Assembly (NCBI GenBank): GCA_020831635.1
Contig: JAFIGC010000035.1
Location: 1-42,282 of the forward strand
Reading direction: 5' to 3'
Origin: Verrucomicrobiota bacterium
Lineage (GTDB): Bacteria > Verrucomicrobiota > Kiritimatiellia > SS1-B-03-39 > UBA6053
DNA: 42,282 bases
The notes below the pieces were generated by a model, which did no database searches, was not told where the DNA came from, and worked only from the letters and a program-made list of their open reading frames with translations. Positions 28,139-34,917 of this stretch are shown here, piece after piece. The position numbers were made by a program, and so were the translations under genes. Every line of letters starts with the position of its first letter. Position 1 is the first letter of the stretch.

Positions 28139-30068
28139 ACCTTCTCATATTTCCGAAACCACTGAATCCAAATTACGTGCCGTTCCCGCTTCCGTGCTCA
28201 TCGTGGAGGACGAACCCATTGTCGCCCGGGACATTTGTCAAGAACTGGAAATCTTGGGATACAACATTGCCGGCGAGGCCCGCACCGGCGAGTCCGCACT
28301 CGAATTGGCGGCCGAGTTGAAGCCCGATTTGATTCTCATGGACATTCAGTTGGCCGGGGAAATGGATGGGGTGACCGCCGCCGGGATTATTCGAGATGAA
28401 ATGGATATTCCCGTCGTCTTTCTCACCGCCTTTGCCGGGGGCGAGATTTTCGAACGTGCCAAGAAAATGGAACCCTTCGGTTACATTCTCAAACCCTTCG
28501 AAGAAAGGGAACTGCAGATTGTCGTGGACATGGCCCTGTACAAGCATGGCATGGAAAAGGAAATGCGCTTCAAAAGCCAAGCGCTTTCCTCGGCCGCAAA
28601 TGCGATCGTTATCACCGATCCCGAGGGGAAAATCGTCTGGGTTAACGCGGCTTTCTCCCGGTACACGGGATATTCCATGGAAGAGGCTTTGAAAAAAAAT
28701 CCAAGTGAATTGGTGAAATCCAGTGAACAAGACGAGGAATTTTACAAAAAAATGTGGGAGACCATTTCCCGCGGGGAGGTTTGGGAAGGCGAATTGGTGA
28801 ATCGGCGCAAAGACGGAACCACTTACCCCGAACGTATGACCATTACCCCCATGTTTGGTCCGGCGGGAAAAATCACCCACTATATTGCCATCAAACAGGA
28901 CATCACGGAGCAGAAAAAACTGGAGAAACTGCAACTGCGCTCACAGCGCATGGAAAGCATTGGCACCTTGGCGGGAGGCATTGCCCATGATCTCAACAAC
29001 ATCCTCTCTCCGATCATCATGTCCGCCGATCTTCTCGTCAAAACCTGCGAGGACCCCGAACAGTTGGACATGCTGAAAATGATTTCCGACAGCGCCCAAC
29101 GGGGCGCTGAAATCGTCAAGCAGGTCCTCTCCTTCGCGCGGGGCACCGATGGTCGCAAAAGCGAAATCCAGATCCGACATATTCTCGTGGACCTGGCCAA
29201 AGTTTGCCGTGAAACGTTTCCCCGAAAAATCGAAGTGCTCAACTATGTTCCCCGGGATTTGTGGCTGGTCCGGGCCGATCCCACCCAAATTCATCAAGTG
29301 TTGATGAATGTGCTCATCAACGCCCGTGACGCCATGCCCGAAGGCGGCCAACTGACCATCAAGGGCATGAACGTTGAACTCAATGACACGGAGGATGATG
29401 GCCTTCCCGAGGAGTTAGCCCCGGGTCGATACGTCCGCTTGCAAATCATGGATACGGGCATCGGGATCTCTGAAGACGTGATGAAACATATTTTCGATCT
29501 TTTCTTCACCACCAAGGCCCAAGGGGAGGGCACGGGACTGGGTTTGTCCACGGCCATGGGAATTGTGCGCGCGCACGGTGGGGCCATGACCGTTCAATCC
29601 GCCTCCGGGGCAGGAGCCTGCTTCACCATCTATTTGCCCGCGGACCCCACCCCCGCGGAAAAAAAGATCGGTACCCCCCGGAAAAAGTTGCCCCGCGGCA
29701 ACGGGGAACGCATTTTGATCGTCGATGACGAGGAGTCCATCCGATGGATGCTGAAAACCACGCTGGATGGCATGGGCTACGTTGTGGATCAAGCCGTCAA
29801 TGGCAGCCATGCCATGGAGAAGCTTGCCGAAATCGGGCCACCTTGTGATTTGGTGATTTCCGATGTGATGATGCCCGTCATGGATGGCGCCGAATTGGTC
29901 AAAGCCTTGGAAGCCTCCCGTCCCGGATTGCCAGTGTTGTTGATCAGCGGCATGTTGCCCGAGGGAGGTTTGGAGGCACGGGGGCTTGAGCTGAACAAGC
30001 CTTGTTTGATCAAACCGTTTGCGATTGCCGACTTGGCTGAAAAAGTGGCGGAATTACTTCGAACCTGA
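28131..30068 (+). CDS. hybrid sensor kinase: REC - PAS - HisKA - HATPase - REC
   Basis: 645 residues from the ATG at 28131, which overlaps the stop of the upstream kinase. Residues 20-135 are a receiver (SVLIVEDEPIVARD, acceptor in ILMDIQLAGEMDG, Lys in ILKPFEE), the type often found with HisKA_2 partners. PAS spans about 145-270 (ANAIVITDPEGKIVWVNAAF). HisKA has GTLAGGIAHDLNNILSPI with His near residue 288; HATPase has NVLINARDAMPEG, DTGIGISEDV and GEGTGLGLSTAMGIVRAHGG. Residues 525-640 are a second receiver (RILIVDDEESIRWML, VISDVMMPVMDG, CLIKPFA). No membrane helix, so cytosolic. The design suggests the upstream kinase phosphorylates the first receiver, which tunes this kinase, a relay ending in the C-terminal receiver or beyond. 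Confidence 0.9.
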   Translation: MTEPSHISETTESKLRAVPASVLIVEDEPIVARDICQELEILGYNIAGEARTGESALELAAELKPDLILMDIQLAGEMDGVTAAGIIRDEMDIPVVFLTAFAGGEIFERAKKMEPFGYILKPFEERELQIVVDMALYKHGMEKEMRFKSQALSSAANAIVITDPEGKIVWVNAAFSRYTGYSMEEALKKNPSELVKSSEQDEEFYKKMWETISRGEVWEGELVNRRKDGTTYPERMTITPMFGPAGKITHYIAIKQDITEQKKLEKLQLRSQRMESIGTLAGGIAHDLNNILSPIIMSADLLVKTCEDPEQLDMLKMISDSAQRGAEIVKQVLSFARGTDGRKSEIQIRHILVDLAKVCRETFPRKIEVLNYVPRDLWLVRADPTQIHQVLMNVLINARDAMPEGGQLTIKGMNVELNDTEDDGLPEELAPGRYVRLQIMDTGIGISEDVMKHIFDLFFTTKAQGEGTGLGLSTAMGIVRAHGGAMTVQSASGAGACFTIYLPADPTPAEKKIGTPRKKLPRGNGERILIVDDEESIRWMLKTTLDGMGYVVDQAVNGSHAMEKLAEIGPPCDLVISDVMMPVMDGAELVKALEASRPGLPVLLISGMLPEGGLEARGLELNKPCLIKPFAIADLAEKVAELLRT

Positions 30069-30075
30069 ATCCGAC

Positions 30076-31065
30076 CTAAATTTCCTCGGCCAGCCCAAAC
30101 AGCTCCAACAGGCGATCCAAATCGTCGTTGGAGTAAAAGTCGATTTCCAGTTTGCCCCGTTGTTTTTTGCCATTGGCAAGGGAACGGGTGGGGGAAATGC
30201 GCACGCTGGTCCCCAGCCGCTGGTGCAGGCGGTCAATCAGGTATTGCAAATGGTCCGGGGGAATGTCGGCTTTGCCCCCCTCGGGCACGGTGGGTTTGCG
30301 GGGCGGATTCAGGCGGGCTTTCACCTGCCGTTCCAGTTCGCGAACGCTCCAGCGTTCCCGGAGACAGGCATTGGCGAGGATGATCTGCTCGTCCTCGATT
30401 TCCAAGCTCAACAACACCTTCGCATGGCCGGTGGACAGACGCCCGTCGGCCACCATGGTGCGCACGTCCGGGGCCAGGGAAAGCATGCGCAAGGCATTGG
30501 CCACCGTGGCCCGGCCTTTGCCCACCCGTTTGGCAATCGCCTCTTGGGTCAGATGAAAATCCGCGGCCAGCCGCTGATAGCCTTCCGCCTCCTCGATGAT
30601 GTTCAAATCGCGGCGTTGCAGGTTTTCCACCAAGGCGATTTCCAACGCCTCCTGGTCCGTCAGGTCCCGCACGATCACGGGCACTTTTTTCAATCCGGCC
30701 CGTTGCGCGGCCCGGAAACGGCGCTCCCCGGCGATCAGTTGGTAGCCGCTGGCGTCATCTTGCCGCCGGCGGACCAACAAGGGGGACAAGACCCCCATTT
30801 CCCGGATGGACGCGGCCAGTTCTTCCAAGGCCTCCTCGTCAAAGCTGGCCCGCGGCTGCCAGGGGTTGGCCACGATCAGGTGGATGGCCACCTCATGGGG
30901 CGTGTCATCCGGCACGGCCTCCGGAGGAGGCGGCGTTTTGGAGGGTGAATCGCTTTTCGCAACGGGTTTCGTGTCCCCAACGGGTTTTTTTGAGTCGGCG
31001 GGGCTGCCGCCCTGAGTGATCAGTGCGTTCAAACCGCGTCCCAATCCGGATTTTTTCGTGGCCAT
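30076..31065 (-). CDS. parB: chromosome-partitioning protein ParB
   Basis: 329 residues from the ATG at 31065, with AAGGA ahead of it. The typical N-terminus is ATKKSGLGRGLNALI. The CTP-binding/ParB core covers about 85-190: VANPWQPRASFDEEALEELAASI, GVLSPLLVR, and the signature LIAGERRFRAAQRAGLKKVPVIVRDLTD. The HTH that binds parS is at about 205-235 (LTQEAIAKRVGKGRATVANALRML), and the dimerising C-terminus ends around residue 329. It loads at parS and slides as a CTP-dependent clamp to segregate the origin. parA is not next to it in this window; the upstream gene is divergent. No canonical parS site was spotted. Confidence 0.93.
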   Translation of the reverse strand: MATKKSGLGRGLNALITQGGSPADSKKPVGDTKPVAKSDSPSKTPPPPEAVPDDTPHEVAIHLIVANPWQPRASFDEEALEELAASIREMGVLSPLLVRRRQDDASGYQLIAGERRFRAAQRAGLKKVPVIVRDLTDQEALEIALVENLQRRDLNIIEEAEGYQRLAADFHLTQEAIAKRVGKGRATVANALRMLSLAPDVRTMVADGRLSTGHAKVLLSLEIEDEQIILANACLRERWSVRELERQVKARLNPPRKPTVPEGGKADIPPDHLQYLIDRLHQRLGTSVRISPTRSLANGKKQRGKLEIDFYSNDDLDRLLELFGLAEEI

Positions 31066-31230
31066 AAGTGTTCCTTCAATCAATGAAAATGTTGTCAACT
31101 TTCCGCTTGTTAGCAGGTTGTGAGAAAAAGTTCAGTTCTTTTTCACGGGAATCGTTGGTAAGGTTTGCGCGGAAACAAACGACTTAAGAGTACGTTCTTG
31201 ATTGCAAAAACCAAATATGAAAGACATAAA

Positions 31231-32433
31231 ATGACGATTATGACTGAAAACCCTCCCATTGCCTTCCCCACTCTTGCCGGGGAGCGCGCGTTTCCCGCCT
31301 TTGACCTCTGCAAACTGCTGCGCACCGTCTTTAATCCCATCGAGGGATGCAAGGTGGCCATTCTCATTGATCTGCCCGACCCGGTGTTGGCCAAGGATTT
31401 CGCCTTCCTCCGCGCCGAAGGACACCCCGTACAAAAAAAAGCCTACGAAGTTTTCTATCAGGGCCTTCAAAATGGCGGCATGGCCAAGCTGGGTCTGAGC
31501 GGCGGCGAACTTTTCGCCTATGAAACCACCGGCGGCAGCAACCTCGATCTTCCCGAAAACGCCGTGGGCACCGACGGAAAAATCGTAAATCTCGCCAATG
31601 ACGTGTACACCCCGTACGACCTCATTCTCTGCATCTCCGATTATTCCGCCACCGCTCCGCTTACCGCCCATGCCAAGACCTACAACTTCCGCGGGTCCAC
31701 CATGCACGGCTTGAACGACATCATCATCAGCAGCGGCTTGGCGGTGGACTATCGCGAAGTCAGCTCCGACGCCGAAAAAATGCGTTTGGGGCTCACCAAA
31801 GCCGACAAAGTCGAAATCGACTTCGTGGTCGGCGCGGAAAAATGCACCCTGACCTTGATCCTCAATGGCCAGGAAGCCCAAAAAAGCCACGGCCTCTGCC
31901 ATGGCCGCGCCCCCGACATCGCCAACCTGCCCGCCGGCGAAGTGTACTTCGTACCCGAAGGCGCCTTCGGAAAATTTCCCATGAAATACGAAGAGGACGG
32001 CACCCTCGCCATCCAGCACGTCATGGACGGACGGATTTTCGACCTCGAATTCATCTCCGGCAATCCCGAAACCGTGGAAGCCCATCGCCTCAAGTTGGCC
32101 ACCGATCCCGTTACCGGCGAAATCGGAGAACTCGGACTGGGCACCCAAGTGTTGCCCTACAGCGGCGCCGACATTCAGGACGAAAAGACCCTCGGCACCG
32201 TGCACGTGGCCACCGGACGCAGTGACCACTTGGGCGGACATTTGGTGCCCGGGATGTTTGCCGAAGCGAAAAACGCTTCCCACGACGACATCCTCTTCCA
32301 TCCCAACAAAACCCCGGAAATCAAAGTCCCGGAAGTGCGCTGGTACAAAGGCGACCGCACCGAAGTGATCATCGAAAACTACCGGCCCTCCGCGTACATC
32401 ACCGGTTTGCTGAATGACAGCGGCCTTGTATGA
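31231..32433 (+). CDS. M29-like aminopeptidase (AmpS/PepS fold)
   Basis: 400 residues from the ATG at 31231 (a second Met lies three codons on). Parts match the metal-binding C-terminal half of M29 aminopeptidases: LPAGEVYFVPEGAFGKFPM (first Glu), GEIGELGLGTQ (second Glu), DEKTLGTVHVATGRSDHLGG (His) and ASHDDILFHP (His and Asp). Known family members use two metal ions to cleave N-terminal residues of peptides. The N-terminal half (VAILIDLPDPVLAKDFAFL) fits a Rossmann-like part less clearly. Sequence divergence from AmpS means a changed substrate, or a non-peptidase relative, cannot be excluded. The stop overlaps the methyltransferase start by 20 bp, so the two are translationally coupled and probably work together. 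Confidence 0.6.
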   Translation: MTIMTENPPIAFPTLAGERAFPAFDLCKLLRTVFNPIEGCKVAILIDLPDPVLAKDFAFLRAEGHPVQKKAYEVFYQGLQNGGMAKLGLSGGELFAYETTGGSNLDLPENAVGTDGKIVNLANDVYTPYDLILCISDYSATAPLTAHAKTYNFRGSTMHGLNDIIISSGLAVDYREVSSDAEKMRLGLTKADKVEIDFVVGAEKCTLTLILNGQEAQKSHGLCHGRAPDIANLPAGEVYFVPEGAFGKFPMKYEEDGTLAIQHVMDGRIFDLEFISGNPETVEAHRLKLATDPVTGEIGELGLGTQVLPYSGADIQDEKTLGTVHVATGRSDHLGGHLVPGMFAEAKNASHDDILFHPNKTPEIKVPEVRWYKGDRTEVIIENYRPSAYITGLLNDSGLV

Positions 32434-33127
32434 GTCGGAGGCTTTGCTGCGGCAGTACCTGGATTTTCATTTCCGCGGAGATGAACCCGGGTACTTGCCC
32501 CGTCATTCTCTCCCGGATGGCGTGCTCGGCTATCCCCGGCGATGCGCGGAATGGTTGATTTCCCACGCGAAATCCTTTGACCGTGCCTTGGATTTGGGCT
32601 GTGCCGTGGGCGGAAGCGCCTTCGCATTGTCCGCCCGCTTTGACGAAGTCGTCGGGATCGATTTTTCCGGTGCCTTCATCGATGCCGCCGAGACGATGCG
32701 CCGCGAGGGCCTTTTCCGACGCTCGGAAGACCATTGGACCCTCCCTTCCGACGCTCGGAAAGAGCGGGTGCGCTTTCTCCGGGGCGATGCTTGCGATCTT
32801 CCGTCCGATCTGGGGCGTTTTGATGCCGTCTTGATGGCCAACTTGCTTTGCCGTCTGCCCGATCCCGCCGCTTGTCTGCGCGGTCTGCGGGATCATGTGC
32901 GGTCCGGAAGCGTCTTGATCTTCACCACCCCGTGCAGTTGGGATGTCGCGTACACCCCCCGGAAAAAATGGTTGGTGCCCACCCTGGAGGCCATGCATGA
33001 ACATCTGGACCCGTGGTGTGAATTGTTGGAAACCCGGGAAATGCCGTTCGTGATCCGCGAGCACGAGCGCAAGGCCCAGTTCACGGTTGCCGAAGGGTCC
33101 GCATGGCGGGTGACAAGCGGAACTTGA
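32414..33127 (+). CDS. putative 4-mercaptohistidine N1-methyltransferase (OvoA C-terminal-type), stand-alone
   Basis: 237 residues, a class I SAM methyltransferase. The SAM-binding motif I is ALDLGCAVGGSAFAL near residue 57, followed by VVGIDFSGAFIDAAE. The family call rests on features of the OvoA C-terminal domain: an N-terminal ESEALLRQYLDFHF, a YPRRCAEW turn, RFLRGDACDLPSDLGRFDAVL, TTPCSWDVAYTPRKKWL, and the ending EMPFVIREHERKAQFTVAEGSAWRV. In ovothiol synthesis this domain methylates N of 5(4)-mercaptohistidine; in OvoA it is fused to the sulfoxide synthase. Here it is separate and no sulfoxide synthase gene is present. It overlaps the M29-like gene by 20 bp and, at its 3' end, a convergent glycosyltransferase by 47 bp. 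A pair of palindromic repeats lies inside residues 101-116. Confidence 0.78.
   Translation: MTAALYESEALLRQYLDFHFRGDEPGYLPRHSLPDGVLGYPRRCAEWLISHAKSFDRALDLGCAVGGSAFALSARFDEVVGIDFSGAFIDAAETMRREGLFRRSEDHWTLPSDARKERVRFLRGDACDLPSDLGRFDAVLMANLLCRLPDPAACLRGLRDHVRSGSVLIFTTPCSWDVAYTPRKKWLVPTLEAMHEHLDPWCELLETREMPFVIREHERKAQFTVAEGSAWRVTSGT
32714..32760. repeat. paired TTCCGACGCTCGGAA palindromes inside a coding sequence
   Basis: Two identical 15-bp palindromes (32714-32728 and 32746-32760), 32 bp apart, in frame within the methyltransferase gene (encoding roughly FRRSEDHWTLPSDARKE). Similar pairs occur between genes at 2992-3037. The spacing and stem (TTCCGA/TCGGAA) are the same. Confidence 0.75.
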
Positions 33128-33815
33128 GGGTTTGCCAGGTGGAAAGCAGAGCCGCCTTGGCCAAACGGCCCTTGCGGATGGATACCTCTCCCGTTTGCCG
33201 GGGGGTGTAGGAAACCGGAAGTTCCCGAACCCGCATTTTCCCTGTGCAGGCCATGCCCGAAATCAACACATTGGGCGCGAAGGTTTTTTCGGGAATGGCT
33301 TCCACCACCTTCGCAAAGGCTTGGCTGCGGAACAGACGGCAGGGACAGTTCACATCGGAAATTCCCGGACCATAGAGAACGCGGTTCATCCATCGGAGAA
33401 CGGCGGAGATGAAGCGGCGGGAAAGGGGACCGCCGCGATTTTGCCGGTGGCCCACCCATAAATCCCCCTCTTCCCGCTGCCGCCAAAATTCGGGAAAGGT
33501 GTCGGCGGCTATTTCCCCGTCAGAATCGCTTTGAAACACCCAATCGGACTCCGTGACCGCACGACGGTATGCGGCGATCAGCGTGGGCCCGTGGCCCTGG
33601 TTGGGGGCGTGGATGACTTCCAGCCGTTCATGGGAGATCGCATCCAAAATCGCGCCCGTGTCGTCCCGGCTGCCGTCATTGTAGATGCGAAGCCGCCAGT
33701 CGTCCGCCTCCACTCGCTCCAACACTTGCAGCCACTCCCGGGTCACCCGGTCGATCACCTCGGCTTCGTTGTACACGGGCATCACCACAATGAAATCCAG
33801 CTTTTGATTGCGCAT
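33081..33815 (-). CDS. family 2 glycosyltransferase
   Basis: 244 residues from the ATG at 33815, with AAGGGG ahead; the frame is open further upstream but that part is repeat-like and has no homology pattern. GT-A fold motifs are FIVVMPVYNEAEVIDRVTREW, the nucleotide-sugar motif LRIYNDGSRDDTGAIL, the DxD-like metal site VFQSDSDGEIAADTFPEF, and GISDVNCPCRLFRSQAF. It resembles dolichol-phosphate-mannose-synthase-like enzymes but has no C-terminal membrane helix. It transfers a sugar to a lipid or glycan. It is transcribed against the methyltransferase gene with 47 bp of coding overlap, so the two 3' ends share DNA. Confidence 0.85.
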   Translation of the reverse strand: MRNQKLDFIVVMPVYNEAEVIDRVTREWLQVLERVEADDWRLRIYNDGSRDDTGAILDAISHERLEVIHAPNQGHGPTLIAAYRRAVTESDWVFQSDSDGEIAADTFPEFWRQREEGDLWVGHRQNRGGPLSRRFISAVLRWMNRVLYGPGISDVNCPCRLFRSQAFAKVVEAIPEKTFAPNVLISGMACTGKMRVRELPVSYTPRQTGEVSIRKGRLAKAALLSTWQTLKFRLSPAMRTLRQP

Positions 33816-34026
33816 GACCCCTTCATGGGCCATTCGCAACTCGTTGACAAGGCAAAATCGTAATCGTAATCCTAATCCTACTCGAATCCCCCCTTCGCCC
33901 CTGCCGGTGCGGAGACCGGCGCTCCCGTCCACCCCGAATTCCTTCAAAGCGCATGACCCTGAAACCGATAGATTTGCAAAAAAGACCATTGCCTATTGAT
34001 TCGGCATGAGGTACGATCAACTTCTT

Positions 34027-34629
34027 ATGAAACATACACTCAGAATTACTTCCGCATTCACCCTGTTGGCCGGCACGCAAATTTTCCTGACCGGTTGTGC
34101 CACGCCAGGTTCGCCTTCGTTGGCGGACACCACCGAAATCCAAGAACAAGCGCTTCAAGAACAAGCGCTACGGGATCACGTGCTCTCCGCCGGTGTGCCC
34201 GTGGCCCTTGATTTGGACAATCACCTGTATTACGGCAATTTGGAAGTTTCCACCACCGAAAGCGGGGCCAAACGCATCGTGCTGAATACCGAAGCGGATG
34301 ATGAGGTCCACGCTACCGGATTCTTTTGGCGCTTGCCCGAGCCCATGGAGGCCGGCGATCAATTCGTCCTCACTCTCACCGCCCGCACGATTGAGGGTGG
34401 TTCCATGTCCTTCCCGGTCATGGTGGAAATGGGGGAAGCTCCCTGGATCAAGTCGGCCATCGACACCCTGAGCTTTGACGGACAAAGCCGCAGCCAGCGT
34501 TTGGTCGGGGTCATGAATCCCGAAGCCGTGGGTGCCCCCACGCACGTGAACCTCCACCTCGGCCAACTGAACGGGGTCCTGGAAATCGAAGCCTTGGAAT
34601 TGGTCCGGCTGCCACATACCGCCCCTTGA
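34027..34629 (+). CDS. outer-envelope lipoprotein of unknown function
   Basis: 200 residues from the ATG at 34027. The signal peptide is KHTLRITSAFTLLAGTQIFLTGCATPG, with a lipobox LTGC, so it is lipidated at about residue 24. The next 20 residues hold a duplication (EQALQEQALRDH). Residues 60-195 are strand-rich (ALDLDNHLYYGNLEVSTT, HATGFFWRLPEPMEAGDQFVLTLTART, THVNLHLGQLNGVLEIEALELVRLP) and read like a carbohydrate-binding-module-like jelly roll, but no specific family is certain. Lone gene. It is followed by a repeat element. Confidence 0.7.
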   Translation: MKHTLRITSAFTLLAGTQIFLTGCATPGSPSLADTTEIQEQALQEQALRDHVLSAGVPVALDLDNHLYYGNLEVSTTESGAKRIVLNTEADDEVHATGFFWRLPEPMEAGDQFVLTLTARTIEGGSMSFPVMVEMGEAPWIKSAIDTLSFDGQSRSQRLVGVMNPEAVGAPTHVNLHLGQLNGVLEIEALELVRLPHTAP

Positions 34630-34649
34630 ACATGACGCGGATTTTGCCT

Positions 34650-34917
34650 TAGTCCCGCGTTTACGCGGATAGTCCAGAGGGCCATTTATGGCCCGGGAAC
34701 GCATCGGACAAGGCCCACGGATCGCATAGACCCAGAGGGCCATTTATGGCCCGGGAACGCATCGGACAAGGCCCACGGATCGCATAGACCCAGAGGGCCA
34801 TTCATGGCCTGGGAACACGACGGAAGAGGTCTCTTTCCCCAAAAAAATACAGACCCTATACCCTGAAAACCCGCACCCTGAAGGGTGCTCGATCACTTCC
34901 GCGTAAACGCGGGACTA
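34650..34917. repeat. repeat element bounded by perfect 20-bp inverted repeats
   Basis: TAGTCCCGCGTTTACGCGGA (34650-34669) is the exact reverse complement of TCCGCGTAAACGCGGGACTA (34898-34917). Each arm is also a small hairpin (CCGCG TTTA CGCGG). Between them lies a 58-bp tandem repeat. The right arm overlaps the 3' end of the beta-helix gene and provides its last codons and stop. The about 268-bp unit has no coding capacity. Confidence 0.85.
34675..34829. repeat. 58-bp tandem repeat, 2 full copies and one diverged partial
   Basis: Units beginning CAGAGGGCCATTTATGGCCC start at 34675, 34733 and 34791, a 58-bp period. The first two are identical or nearly so; the third (CAGAGGGCCATTCATGGCCT) is diverged and incomplete. 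The unit contains the palindrome GGGCCATTTATGGCCC. Confidence 0.85.

Noticed and set aside
31132-32301. 389-codon minus-strand frame opposite the M29-like gene
   Set aside because: Shadow frame; the plus strand carries the metal-ligand motifs and is coupled to the methyltransferase gene.
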